Shown: positions 41,951-51,691 of the stretch, piece by piece
Layout: every line of letters begins with the position of its first letter
Position numbering within the stretch: the first letter of the stretch is position 1
From: Saccharomyces mikatae IFO 1815
Lineage: Eukaryota > Ascomycota > Saccharomycetes > Saccharomycetales > Saccharomycetaceae
Reading direction: 5' to 3'
Length of the DNA: 64,000 bases
Assembly (NCBI RefSeq): GCF_947241705.1
Contig: NC_079259.1
Location: 248,001 to 312,000, forward strand
Notes under the pieces: generated by a model
What the model was told of the DNA's origin: nothing
The model's input: only the letters and a program-made list of their open reading frames with translations
The model's database searches: none
Position numbers and translations under genes: made by a program

Positions 41951-43588
41951 ATGTTGCCCAGGCTTGGTTTTGCGAGGACTAATAGGTCCATGCAACGATT
42001 CAAGATGACCCAGGTTTCTAAACCATTTTTCCATTCTAGCGAAGTCGGTAAGCCAAGGCCATTGCAGAGATCATCGAAATCCTACACAGCGGTATTCAAG
42101 AAATGGTTTGTCAGAGGTTTAAAGCTAACTTTTTACACTACGTTGGCCGGCACTCTGTATGTGTCGTACGGGCTGTATAAGGAATCGAACCCGCCCAAGC
42201 AGATTCCCCAGTCTGCTACTTTTGCTAATGGCTTGAAAAAGAAAGAGCTGGTCATTTTGGGCACAGGTTGGGGCGCCATTTCTCTTTTAAAGAAACTGGA
42301 CACATCTTTGTACAACGTGACCGTGGTGTCACCAAGAAGCTTCTTTTTGTTCACTCCGCTGTTACCTTCTACACCCGTAGGAACCATAGAGATGAAGTCT
42401 ATTGTTGAACCTGTTAGGTCCATTGCTAGAAGAACGCCTGGGGAAGTCCACTACATTGAGGCGGAAGCATTGGACGTTGACCCCCAAGCAAAAAAAGTGG
42501 TGGTGCAATCGGTGTCTGAGGACGAGTATTTTGTTTCCACCTTGAATTATGACTATCTTGTCATCGGTGTAGGAGCTAAGACTACGACTTTTAATATTCC
42601 TGGAGTTTATGGGAACGCCAATTTCTTGAAAGAGATTGAAGATGCTCAAAATATCCGTATGAAACTAATGAAAACCATAGAACAAGCAAGCTCATTTCCC
42701 GTAAACGATCCAGAAAGGAGACGTTTATTAACATTTGTTGTTGTTGGTGGCGGGCCCACGGGTGTGGAATTTGCCGCAGAACTGCAAGACTATATCAACC
42801 AAGATTTAAGGAAATGGATGCCCGATTTGAGTAAAGAAATGAAAGTTATTTTGATTGAAGCTTTGCCTAATATTTTGAACATGTTCGATAAGACTTTGAT
42901 CAAGTATGCAGAGGACCTTTTTGCTAGAGACGAGATTGACTTGCAGGTAAATACTGCCGTGAAAGCCGTCGAACCAACCTACATCCGCACTTTGCAAAAC
43001 GGCCAAAAAGCCACCGATATCCACTACGGAATGCTTGTTTGGGCAACCGGGAACGAACCGATAGAGTTTTCAAAAACACTGTTGGATAGGATACCAGAAC
43101 AATCTAATAGGCGCGGTCTGCTAATCAACGATAAGCTGGAGCTACTAGGAGCCGAGGATTCTATTTATGCCATTGGTGACTGTACTGCACATACAGGTTT
43201 TTTCCCTACTGCACAAGTTGCTCATCAGGAAGGTGAATACTTAGCCAAGATCTTGGATAAAAAATTACAAATAGAACAGTTAGAATGGGACATGCTGAAA
43301 AGTACTGATGATGCTAAAGTATCACGCCTGCAAAAGGAAATCAACTTGAGAAAATCCAAGCTAGATAAATTCAACTACAAGCATATGGGAGCCCTTGCGT
43401 ATATCGGGTCCGAAACCGCAATTGCAGACCTACATATGGGCGATTCATCATACCAACTGAAAGGTATGTTTGCATTCTTGTTTTGGAAATCTGCTTATTT
43501 GGCTATGTGTCTCTCCATCAGAAATAGGATTTTAATTGCCATGGACTGGACCAAGGTTTACTTCCTTGGAAGAGATTCCTCCGTGTAG
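41951..43588 (+). CDS. NDE2: External mitochondrial NADH dehydrogenase Nde2
   Basis: Nde2 is a type II, single-subunit flavoprotein on the outer face of the inner mitochondrial membrane that passes electrons from cytosolic NADH to ubiquinone. From the ATG at 41951 it has 545 residues, the S. cerevisiae length. In-frame codons upstream are open but lack support. The N-terminus is basic and presequence-like, with a hydrophobic helix at about 60-75 ([16 protein letters not shown]). FAD-binding [15 protein letters not shown] is at about 98-112, and NADH-binding [16 protein letters not shown] at about 260-275. The ATG-type motif [20 protein letters not shown] is near 405. The tail [15 protein letters not shown] is the membrane anchor typical of the family. 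Confidence 0.97.
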   Translation: MLPRLGFARTNRSMQRFKMTQVSKPFFHSSEVGKPRPLQRSSKSYTAVFKKWFVRGLKLTFYTTLAGTLYVSYGLYKESNPPKQIPQSATFANGLKKKELVILGTGWGAISLLKKLDTSLYNVTVVSPRSFFLFTPLLPSTPVGTIEMKSIVEPVRSIARRTPGEVHYIEAEALDVDPQAKKVVVQSVSEDEYFVSTLNYDYLVIGVGAKTTTFNIPGVYGNANFLKEIEDAQNIRMKLMKTIEQASSFPVNDPERRRLLTFVVVGGGPTGVEFAAELQDYINQDLRKWMPDLSKEMKVILIEALPNILNMFDKTLIKYAEDLFARDEIDLQVNTAVKAVEPTYIRTLQNGQKATDIHYGMLVWATGNEPIEFSKTLLDRIPEQSNRRGLLINDKLELLGAEDSIYAIGDCTAHTGFFPTAQVAHQEGEYLAKILDKKLQIEQLEWDMLKSTDDAKVSRLQKEINLRKSKLDKFNYKHMGALAYIGSETAIADLHMGDSSYQLKGMFAFLFWKSAYLAMCLSIRNRILIAMDWTKVYFLGRDSSV

Positions 43589-43973
43589 TTCTTGTTTTAC
43601 ATATTGTTTCTCGCAATTCAATTCCTTTATATTATCATGTATTGTACTTAAAAAATATACCCTTTATTGGTTATAATCTCTATGTTACCCTCTCTCGTCA
43701 GAGGTGATTTTTTTATGTGATGAAGTTTTAAGAAGGAAAAAGAAAGTCGACAACACGCCAAACAAACAAAGGGTTTTCTTCGATACCTGAAATATAACAG
43801 TTATAGGGCAGAAGTTGAGGTCTTATCTTTCTAAGTGTTGTTATTTTTAGTGGTAACACGGATTCGTTTGTCTGTTGGAATTTCACGTTATTTTTATCAT
43901 CTGAATAACTAACTTATATTCACTTCAGCAAGAGGTTCAAAAAAAATCGTTCATTCTTTAACAACAGCAAAAA
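43589..43973 (+). promoter_or_regulatory. NDE2-SUB2 intergenic region
   Basis: The 385 bp gap holds the NDE2 3' flank and the SUB2 promoter. The leader just before the SUB2 ATG is A-rich (AACAGCAAAAA), typical of highly expressed yeast genes. I recognise no specific factor site. Confidence 0.4.
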
Positions 43974-45314
43974 ATGTCACACGAAGGTGAAGAAGATTTA
44001 TTGGAGTATTCCGATAACGAACAAGAAATTCAAATTGATGCTTCCAAGGCCGCTGAAGCTGGAGAAGCTGGAGCTGTCGCATCTTCCACTGAAGGTGATA
44101 ATAATAACAACACGGCAACCGGTGACAAGAAAGGTTCTTATGTCGGTATCCATTCCACTGGTTTCAAAGATTTTTTGCTGAAGCCGGAACTATCAAGAGC
44201 AATCATCGATTGTGGTTTTGAACATCCTTCTGAGGTCCAGCAACATACTATTCCTCAGTCTATTCATGGTACTGATGTCTTGTGTCAAGCCAAGTCAGGT
44301 TTAGGTAAGACAGCTGTTTTTGTCTTATCCACTTTGCAACAATTGGACCCCGTTCCTGGTGAAGTTGCCGTTGTTGTCATTTGTAACGCTAGAGAATTAG
44401 CTTATCAAATCCGTAACGAATATTTGAGATTTTCCAAGTATATGCCAGATGTAAAGACTGCCGTTTTTTACGGTGGTACGCCAATTTCCAAAGACGCTGA
44501 GCTTTTGAAGAACAAAGACACTGCTCCACATATTGTTGTTGCCACACCAGGCCGTTTAAAGGCTTTAGTGAGAGAAAAATACATTGATTTGTCTCACGTC
44601 AAGAACTTTGTCATTGATGAATGTGATAAAGTTCTGGAAGAATTAGACATGAGGAGAGACGTTCAAGAAATTTTCAGAGCTACTCCAAGGGACAAACAAG
44701 TCATGATGTTCTCAGCCACACTTTCTCAAGAAATTAGACCCATTTGTAGACGTTTCTTACAAAATCCATTGGAAATTTTTGTCGATGATGAAGCCAAATT
44801 AACTTTGCATGGGTTACAACAATACTATATTAAGTTAGAAGAGCGTGAGAAAAACCGTAAGTTAGCTCAATTATTAGACGACTTGGAGTTCAATCAAGTC
44901 ATTATTTTCGTCAAGTCTACCACAAGAGCTAATGAGTTGACCAAATTGTTAAACGCTTCTAACTTCCCCGCTATCACCGTTCATGGTCACATGAAACAAG
45001 AAGAACGTATTGCTCGTTACAAGGCTTTCAAAGATTTTGAAAAGCGTATTTGTGTATCCACAGATGTTTTTGGTAGAGGTATCGATATTGAACGTATCAA
45101 CTTGGCCATCAATTATGATCTAACCAATGAAGCTGATCAATATTTACATCGTGTTGGTAGAGCTGGTAGGTTTGGTACTAAGGGTTTGGCTATTTCCTTT
45201 GTTTCGTCCAAGGAAGATGAGGAAGTCCTGGCAAAAATTCAAGAACGTTTTGATGTCAAAATTGCTGAATTTCCAGAAGAGGGAATTGATCCGTCCACTT
45301 ATTTGAATAATTAA
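43974..45314 (+). CDS. SUB2: DECD-box RNA helicase Sub2 (UAP56 orthologue)
   Basis: Sub2 is an ATP-dependent RNA helicase of the TREX complex, acting in spliceosome assembly and mRNA export. The 446 residues match S. cerevisiae. The order is standard for DEAD-box proteins: Q-motif region [12 protein letters not shown] at about 83, Walker [10 protein letters not shown] near 108, motif Ib TPGRL, motif II DECD ([11 protein letters not shown] near 213), motif III SAT near 246, motif IV IIFVKS near 311, motif [15 protein letters not shown] near 362 and motif [10 protein letters not shown] near 391. The N-terminal 60 residues are acidic and low-complexity. It converges with RPS16B. Confidence 0.98.
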   Translation: MSHEGEEDLLEYSDNEQEIQIDASKAAEAGEAGAVASSTEGDNNNNTATGDKKGSYVGIHSTGFKDFLLKPELSRAIIDCGFEHPSEVQQHTIPQSIHGTDVLCQAKSGLGKTAVFVLSTLQQLDPVPGEVAVVVICNARELAYQIRNEYLRFSKYMPDVKTAVFYGGTPISKDAELLKNKDTAPHIVVATPGRLKALVREKYIDLSHVKNFVIDECDKVLEELDMRRDVQEIFRATPRDKQVMMFSATLSQEIRPICRRFLQNPLEIFVDDEAKLTLHGLQQYYIKLEEREKNRKLAQLLDDLEFNQVIIFVKSTTRANELTKLLNASNFPAITVHGHMKQEERIARYKAFKDFEKRICVSTDVFGRGIDIERINLAINYDLTNEADQYLHRVGRAGRFGTKGLAISFVSSKEDEEVLAKIQERFDVKIAEFPEEGIDPSTYLNN

Positions 45315-45660
45315 TAAAGGAAAATGAAAAACAATTTTATATATAATATGTAAAGATTTTGTATTATTCAAACGAACTAAACAAACAAAAAGAAAAGGAG
45401 AAATTGATTTACAATTCCGAAAGTTCATTATTTCCGCAAAAATAGACGTAGTTATCCAATTTTTTGACATTTAAGACATTCCAGTTGGATAAGAAGCAGT
45501 TGAGCAAAAATATCGAAAAAATGCAATTTTAGTAAATGGATTCTAAATTAACGTTTTACCTGTTACAGGAAGATATACAGTATATGTAAGTAAAAAGTTT
45601 TTTAATACAATAAATGTGCAAAGAAAAGTGAAGAGATTTCCGAAAAAATCTTGTAATTTC
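45315..45660. other. SUB2-RPS16B convergent 3' region
   Basis: The 346 bp between the two stop codons is AT-rich 3' flank with TATATA-type polyadenylation signals on both strands. I see no gene in it. Confidence 0.5.
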
Positions 45661-46515
45661 TTAACGGTAAGATTTTTGGAATCTAGAACGAGCACCCTTA
45701 CCACCGAATTTCTTTGGTTCTGGTCTTCTAGAATCAGCAATCAACAAAGTTCTGTCGTAAGAAGTGAAAGCTTTCTTCAATTCGTTCTTGGATTGTTCGT
45801 CAACGTACTTTTGGTGGTAAGCGACTAAACCCTTAGCAATGGCTTGTCTGATGGCGTAAACTTGGGAAACGTGACCACCACCAGTGACTCTAACTCTGAT
45901 GTCGATGTTGGAGAACTTGTCCAAACCAACCAACAACAAAGGTTCGTAGACCTTAAATCTTAGGATTTCTGGTTCAACCAAAGTGATTGGAGAACCGTTG
46001 ACCTTAATCAGACCCTTACCGGCTTTGACATGGGCAACTGCAGTTGCTGATTTCTTCTTACCGAAAGTCTGTCGAAAAAAATAACATGGAAGATATTTCA
46101 TGTTAAGCATGTTAGTAAAATAAATTCAAAGTTTCCTGTTGTAAATGCACATGAATTGTATAGCTTGGAAAATATGAAGGCCCTTCTGGCACAATAGCGT
46201 GCGAAGTCTCCTTTTTATAGTTCAATTCAATGGAGTCAACATAACAGTCACAGAGTATGCCCATAAAAAATATCTACTTCGCACAAATAGATTAAAATAA
46301 ATATTCCCCTATATGATCTGCATGATGTTCCCGACTGGCAAGTAATGTTGCACTGTTATCCATGTTTCTAATCTAATCAATCCCACCATTTTTTTGTTCA
46401 ATTAGCCCTGTTTTTAGGTAGGAGATTATCTAACTGGATGTTTTCGATTTTCCTCACAAATTCATCATATTGTTTGAATTAATTAACATACTTGGACACT
46501 TGGGACAGCAGACAT
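45661..46515 (-). CDS. RPS16B: Ribosomal protein uS9 (Rps16B), one intron
   Basis: This 40S subunit protein sits in the head, its C-terminal tail reaching the P-site tRNA. Exon 1 is 46515-46492 (24 nt, MSAVPSVQ), the intron is 46491-46069 and exon 2 is 46068-45661, giving 143 residues. The sequence [19 protein letters not shown] and the C-terminus [11 protein letters not shown] are the uS9 signatures; the terminal Lys/Tyr/Arg contact tRNA. Codon use is strongly biased, as in highly expressed genes. It shares a 624 bp divergent promoter with RPL13A. By position this is the B copy. Confidence 0.98.
46069..46491 (-). other. RPS16B intron
   Basis: The 423-nt intron has donor GTATGT (46491-46486), branch site TACTAAC (complement of GTTAGTA at 46111-46117) and acceptor CAG (46071-46069). 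Removing it joins CAA to ACTTTCGGT in frame. Confidence 0.95.
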
Positions 46516-46863
46516 CTTGTGCTTATTCTCTTGCTGTACTTATTCAGAATATTACTAGAAAAAAAGGTATACACTAATTACTGTGCTGCGTAACCTATAC
46601 ATTTTACATCACACATACCTTTGACCTTGCAAGTGCTACTCTCTGGGCCACTACAACTGTCCATCGATAGTCTAGGCTCATGCAGCCTCTCTGGAGCATA
46701 CAGCTGTCAGTAGTGTCTTTCCTTACAGCAGTAACAGGCAGTAAGCTTCGCCTACGAAAAGGCGACGTCCTAGAGGGAAAGAAGCCGCCTGGAAAACTTA
46801 ACTGCTCCTTGGTATGCAAGCATTTTCTTGAACATTTTTTTTTCGTAGTACAGTATTTATTAC

Positions 46864-46875
46864 ATGTATGGGTGT
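46864..46875 (-). promoter_or_regulatory. Rap1 site
   Basis: ATGTATGGGTGT is the reverse complement of ACACCCATACAT, an exact Rap1 consensus match. It lies 265 bp upstream of RPL13A and 349 bp upstream of RPS16B and probably serves both. Confidence 0.85.
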
Positions 46876-46925
46876 TTTTAGAATACTTGATAGTCTTTAA
46901 GCAGAGAAAACATGATATCCGTTGT

Positions 46926-46937
46926 ACACCCAATCAT
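46926..46937 (+). promoter_or_regulatory. Second, weaker Rap1-like site
   Basis: ACACCCAATCAT, in opposite orientation and about 50 bp from the first Rap1 site, matches the Rap1 consensus imperfectly. Paired Rap1 sites are usual in ribosomal-protein promoters. Confidence 0.5.
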
Positions 46938-47139
46938 TTGATCTCGCATCCTTACATTCGCACAGGCAATTTTTTTCATGACAAATTTTCATTTTTTGTT
47001 CGGAATAATCACAACAAACGTTTGGAGATCTTGAAAACTTTGAAATAGTGGAATAATAGCTATTATCAGTTCAGCTTGCAGGATTTTCTTGCAAAGGCCC
47101 TGAAAAAAGCACAGCACAGCACAGCAGGAATCGTACACA

Positions 47140-48099
47140 ATGGGTATGTCCAATATAAAAAGAAATAGAATCGCTTTGTCATATTATAAACAATGAAGGC
47201 TCACTTGAAACCAAATAAATGTCCCGTTGAGAGGCATGCGAATCACAACATATTATTGATGGATTCCAGAGAGGGCAATATTACGCCATTTAACACAGAG
47301 AATTCATCTTCATTTTACACTATTTGAGGAGTTCTAATACTTTATAGGTTACTTTGGAAATACATGATTATTTTGTCACCACTCCAGGTTGCTGGCCTTC
47401 AAGTGTTCTTAGATAATATGATAAACACGGTGGTTGATGTTAGAAATTGATTATTTGTTTACTAACAATTATTTAATATAATTTACCAATTGGATCATAT
47501 TAGCCATTTCCAAGAATTTACCAATCTTAAAGAATCATTTCAGAAAGCACTGGCAAGAACGTGTCAAGGTGCACTTTGACCAAGCCGGTAAGAAGGTTTC
47601 TAGACGTAATGCTAGAGCTTCCAAGGCTGCCAAAATTGCCCCAAGACCATTAGACCTTTTGAGACCTGTTGTCAGAGCTCCAACTGTTAAGTACAACAGA
47701 AAGGTCAGAGCTGGTAGAGGTTTCACCTTGGCTGAAGTTAAGGCCGCTGGTTTGACTGCTGCTTACGCCAAAACCATTGGTATTGCCGTTGACCACAGAC
47801 GTCAAAACAGAAACCAAGAAATCTTTGACGCCAACGTCCAAAGATTGAAGGAATACCAATCCAAGATCATTGTCTTCCCAAGAAACGGTAAGGCTCCAGA
47901 AACTGAACAAGTTTTGTCCGCTGCTGCCACTTTCCCAATTGCTCAACCAACTACTGATGTCGAAGCTAGAGCTGTCCAAGACAATGGTGAATCCGCTTTC
48001 AGAACCTTGAGATTGGCCAGATCTGAAAAGAGATTCAGAGGTATTAGAGAAAAGAGAGCTAGAGAAAAGGCTGAAGCTGAGGCTGAAAAGAAGAAATAG
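47140..48099 (+). CDS. RPL13A: Ribosomal protein eL13 (Rpl13A), one intron
   Basis: This 60S subunit protein is encoded by a 4-nt exon 1 (ATGG, 47140-47143) and exon 2 at 47504-48099, giving 199 residues as in S. cerevisiae. The spliced start reads [19 protein letters not shown], and the body has the eL13 block [19 protein letters not shown]. The C-terminus is a Lys/Glu/Ala-rich helix ([17 protein letters not shown]). Codon use is strongly biased. Transcription is probably driven by the Rap1 sites shared with RPS16B. It converges with RPP1A. Confidence 0.98.
47144..47503 (+). other. RPL13A intron
   Basis: The 360-nt intron has donor GTATGT at 47144-47149, branch site TACTAAC at 47460-47466 and acceptor TAG at 47501-47503. 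Exon 1 is only four bases, so the start codon lies directly against the donor. Confidence 0.95.
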
Positions 48100-48499
48100 A
48101 TCTAAAAACTTCTCTTAAGAATTTTTCATCCACAAATGTATTTTCCTTCTTTTTTATCTGTTTCATTTCATAAATAACATATATGTACAATGTATAAATG
48201 GGAAGCCATCACTTATAATTTATCATTTCCTTAACCTTAGAGTCTAAATGAGGGTACGGCCCATGGAATAGGTTACAAATATGCGTAACTCCTTTTCATA
48301 ACCGTAGAGTTATGAGTGTTGCTTGTTGTATTCTACCAAGACTACAACTGAACACTTTATATGATATGAAGGATAAGCAATAGGAGTTATTAAACAAAAA
48401 GAAAATACTGTCTTGCTGTATTAAAAGTGACTATATAGAAAGATTATAAAAATTTCTAAATGTTAGAATATGCAATTTCTTCTAAACAGTTGAGCACCT
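48100..48499. other. RPL13A-RPP1A convergent 3' region
   Basis: The 400 bp of 3' flank between the two stop codons is AT-rich, with TATATGTA-type processing signals. I see no gene or repeat. Confidence 0.5.
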
Positions 48500-48820
48500 C
48501 TAATCAAATAAACCGAATCCCATGTCGTCATCGGATTCTTCTTTAGCTTCTTCTTCTTCCTTTTCAGCTTCAGCAGCACCGGCTTCACCACCAGCGACAC
48601 CAGCGGAGACACCAGCTGGAGCAGCAGCACCAGCGCTGAAGTTGATCAATAAGTCCTTCAAGTTTTGACCGTCCAAAGCCTTGGCAAAAATGTCGGCCCA
48701 AATGTTTTCAATTGGAACATTGGCAGCATTAGTCAAAGTCAACAACTTTTCGGAAGAGATTTCGATTTCAGAGTCGGCCAAAATCAAGGCAGCGTAAGAC
48801 AAAGCAGATTCAGTAGACAT
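48500..48820 (-). CDS. RPP1A: Ribosomal stalk protein P1 alpha (Rpp1A)
   Basis: Rpp1A is an acidic stalk protein that pairs with P2 beta on uL10 and recruits translation factors to the 60S subunit. The 106 residues equal the S. cerevisiae length. Residues 1-60 form the helical dimerisation domain ([17 protein letters not shown]...). An Ala/Gly hinge covers about 62-85, and the C-terminus ends in the universal acidic tag [13 protein letters not shown]. Substitutions in the body and hinge set it apart from the S. cerevisiae protein as I recall it. It has no intron. Confidence 0.98.
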   Translation of the reverse strand: MSTESALSYAALILADSEIEISSEKLLTLTNAANVPIENIWADIFAKALDGQNLKDLLINFSAGAAAPAGVSAGVAGGEAGAAEAEKEEEEAKEESDDDMGFGLFD

Positions 48821-49332
48821 TTCTTCTTGTTATTTTAGAGATAATCGGTTTAAGCTGTTGTATTGGACAAAGCGGACTATTTCTTTATTCTTTTGATATC
48901 TGTTATCAAAAAGTGTTTAGGATAGAGTGGATTGCAAACTTTATAAAAGATAAATTTTTCAAACACACGAAAGTGCAATCTATGAAAAATATTGAAAAAA
49001 AAAATTCATTACAAAGTTGCGTGGTATTTTTATACGAACTTCGTTCAATACGATATATTCTATGATCAGGTCTCAAGTGAATTGAGTCTTAAGGGTCTTC
49101 ACAATGAGGTAATCAGCATTGGTTATCTCGATTTAGGAAAATTCAGCGCTATGACTTCATTCCTCGCGATATTAATTTTATGGATCAGAAACATATAGAG
49201 TTTTGTAGTATATCAGTTAGACCAAATTTTATAAACTATGATGCTGTTTGGCTAATAAATAATTGAGTTATACTTATGAAGCTGTTAAGAAATGTGTCTT
49301 TGAATAGGTGGGACAACTACGTAATGAAGCGG
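48821..49332 (-). promoter_or_regulatory. RPP1A upstream region
   Basis: The 512 bp holds the RPP1A promoter and the THI3 3' flank. No Rap1 consensus is visible. An Abf1-type site is listed separately, and T-rich and A-rich runs lie near 48950-49010. Confidence 0.45.
49042..49054 (-). promoter_or_regulatory. Abf1-type site upstream of RPP1A
   Basis: On the minus strand the sequence is ATCGTATTGAACG, which fits RTCRYNNNNNACG. It lies about 222 bp upstream of RPP1A. A minority of yeast ribosomal-protein genes use Abf1 in place of Rap1, and the lack of a Rap1 site here fits that class. Confidence 0.5.
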
Positions 49333-51198
49333 TCATGGAGGACCTTGATAATAAGGTGGAGAAATGAGATCTGTATCTAGTTTGATTTTTTTTAGAAGTG
49401 GTCGAAATTCTGGCGTTGGCGTGTCTAATGCACTGGAGTTTTCGTTTTCCTCTTGTATTTGTTTGCTTTGCTCTTTCTCCACTACCCATCTATCAAGCAG
49501 TACTTGTGGAACATCTCTTGGCGGTAGCATAATCTCTATCATTCGAATTTTGTCGTTGATTGCAAACTCAGGATCATCAATCATAGATCTGAATTCTCCA
49601 ACAGTGATAATCTTTTTGGTTTCGTAATTTGTGCAACCAAACACACGTAATAATCCTAGGTAATTCCAAGGCTGGATATCATAATAACTAGCATCTGACC
49701 TGTGGTGTAAAAACCTGTCAACAGAGTAACCTTGGTTGTTCATAACAAAAATATAAGGCGTCAATCCCCATTTGACAATTGTAGATAACTCTTGGACCGT
49801 CAATTGGAAGGCACCATCACCCATGAACAGAATAACTCTATGTTTAGTTACGGGGAATTTATCTTTTTTTATCTCTTGAACTGCAAACTCCGCCCCAAGA
49901 CACGCTCCCATAGTGTATCCGACAGATCCCCAGAGCGCTTGAGATATACCAAGTGTGTTTACTGGAAATCTAGTTTGGTTGACTCCAAATGCAGAAGCAC
50001 CTGTTTCTGTTATGATTATGTCCCCTGGTTGGAACCAATGAGATATTTCATTCCACACCCATTCTTGCCTCAAGAGAACATTTCCTGCTGGATAAGGCCT
50101 TGGAACCATCATGCTGGGTTGTTCGTTTGGTCTGTAAGATAGTTTGGATTCATCCAGACTTGCTAATAATTTTTGTAGTAATAGTTTGATGCTCAAGTCG
50201 GGATATGTAGCGTTTTTCAGTTTTACAGATGTAGAATATAGTAGTGCGCAATTTTTTGTTTTATATTGAAAGTGGAAAGTTGATGTGCTAAATTCGGATA
50301 GCATGCAACCAATTACGATGATAAAATCGGCAAAATCCACCACTTCTCTGACTTCTGGGGCCGATATGGATCCTGTGAATACGCCTCCGAATTGCGGAAT
50401 CGTTTCGTTTACCGTGCCCTTACCCATTGGTGTAACAAAAACTGGGAATTTGAGCCTACTACAAAGCTCTTTACTCTCTTCGATTAAATTCTGTCTACTT
50501 GTACATGCATCTACGATGATTGCGGGGTTCTGACTTTTATACATAAAACTCAATATTCGAGAAATTACCTCTTTTTCTACGTCTGGATCGTTCTTAGGCA
50601 ATTGTAAATCCAAAGGAGTATTTAGCCTAGCAGATTCAATCGGGAGATTTACCTGGTTAACGGGCATACCCATGTACACTGGTCTCTGTTCTATCCAGGC
50701 TTTCCTTATGCATTTATCGACTTCGTCAGCACATAATTCAGAGTCAACAATTAACGTTGTATAGCATGCAACATCACTGGCTATTCTATGGAATACAGTA
50801 AAATCACCATTTCCTAAAGTGTGGTGTAACAGTAGCTGTTTTGTTTGCGCACTAGTTGGTGGCATACCGACTATATGAAGAATCCCTACATGTTCAGCGT
50901 AAGATCCGGCTACGCCATTGATTGCCGATAATTCTCCTACACCAAAAGTTGTTATAAGACAACCCAGGCCTTTTAGTCGTGAGTATCCATCCGCTGCATA
51001 GGCAGCATTCAACTCATTGGAATTACCAGCCCACCGTAAGTTTGGAATATTGTAAAGTTTATCCAACAAAGGCATGCTGAACTCTCCAGAAAGTCCAAAT
51101 ATAGTATGAATGTTCAGTTGATTGAGCCGGTGGAAAAGATAGTCTGATATTGATATATACTTCGGCAGCCCATATTTCTGTGCGTAGCTTGAATTCAT
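49333..51198 (-). CDS. THI3: Thiamine-regulatory decarboxylase-like protein Thi3
   Basis: Thi3 is a pyruvate-decarboxylase-family protein that senses thiamine diphosphate and activates THI genes with Thi2 and Pdc2; it was also described as a 2-keto-acid decarboxylase (KID1). From the ATG at 51198 it has 621 residues. The order is standard: N-terminal PYR domain with the conserved HHTLGNGDF near 115, a central domain, then the ThDP-Mg motif GDGAFQLTVQELSTIVKWG ending in NNQGYSVD at about 465-495. The C-terminal tail after LLKK reads about a dozen residues past the 609 I recall for S. cerevisiae, diverging at an A8 run (49386-49393). No frame damage appears upstream. Confidence 0.95.
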   Translation of the reverse strand: MNSSYAQKYGLPKYISISDYLFHRLNQLNIHTIFGLSGEFSMPLLDKLYNIPNLRWAGNSNELNAAYAADGYSRLKGLGCLITTFGVGELSAINGVAGSYAEHVGILHIVGMPPTSAQTKQLLLHHTLGNGDFTVFHRIASDVACYTTLIVDSELCADEVDKCIRKAWIEQRPVYMGMPVNQVNLPIESARLNTPLDLQLPKNDPDVEKEVISRILSFMYKSQNPAIIVDACTSRQNLIEESKELCSRLKFPVFVTPMGKGTVNETIPQFGGVFTGSISAPEVREVVDFADFIIVIGCMLSEFSTSTFHFQYKTKNCALLYSTSVKLKNATYPDLSIKLLLQKLLASLDESKLSYRPNEQPSMMVPRPYPAGNVLLRQEWVWNEISHWFQPGDIIITETGASAFGVNQTRFPVNTLGISQALWGSVGYTMGACLGAEFAVQEIKKDKFPVTKHRVILFMGDGAFQLTVQELSTIVKWGLTPYIFVMNNQGYSVDRFLHHRSDASYYDIQPWNYLGLLRVFGCTNYETKKIITVGEFRSMIDDPEFAINDKIRMIEIMLPPRDVPQVLLDRWVVEKEQSKQIQEENENSSALDTPTPEFRPLLKKIKLDTDLISPPYYQGPP

Positions 51199-51691
51199 CT
51201 TCAAAACGACAGCAGTATATTTGGTATGTTCTTTCTACCTTTTTTTTTTTCGTTTCGTTGTATTTCACTCTTTTCTGCACAGGATTGATACTGATTACAA
51301 TTTTTGTGTTCGCCAGTATATTCAAAAATTTATGCCGTGGAGTATGAAGAAAGGGAAACAGTTCAGTGCATTGCAAGTCTCATCAAACTCTCTTCTATCG
51401 GAAATGCTTTTCGTAACTGTTTGCAATGAAGAAACATAGGAGTTCTTACAGTTGCCAAGGTTCACTCACCATATGCAGTCATACGCAGGTGGCCGATGAA
51501 AATTTAGGCGACCGCTGCCCAGAAAAGCAGCAAGTGGAATACAATGAAGGAAAGAAGGCGGTCATTATACGTTGATTTAACTGCATACGCTGTATATAGG
51601 TACGCAGGAGACAAATGCATATTATGTAATAGTAATGATACAATACACGATGATATAAGATGATGAGGTATATCACGAAAGACAATATAGC
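51199..51691 (-). promoter_or_regulatory. THI3 upstream / MRK1 downstream region
   Basis: The 493 bp gap lies between two minus-strand genes, with a long poly-T run at about 51240-51250 just upstream of THI3. I recognise no specific regulatory element and no RNA gene. Confidence 0.4.

Larger units (their letters stand above)
46516..47139. promoter_or_regulatory. Divergent ribosomal-protein promoter, RPS16B / RPL13A
   Basis: The 624 bp region separates two ribosomal-protein genes. A perfect Rap1 site and a weaker one lie in its middle (listed separately). A GC-richer block at about 46620-46800 includes TCTAGGCT-type sequence (near 46672), and AT-rich DNA follows towards RPL13A. The RPL13A leader has a short tandem AGCAC repeat (47108-47127). 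An incidental 122-codon open frame at 46680-47048 overlaps the Rap1 sites and is not considered a gene. Confidence 0.8.

Noticed and set aside
46680-47048. 122-codon ATG open frame in the RPS16B/RPL13A promoter, with another frame on the opposite strand
   Set aside because: It overlaps the Rap1 sites, has no recognisable domain and sits where promoter function is expected.
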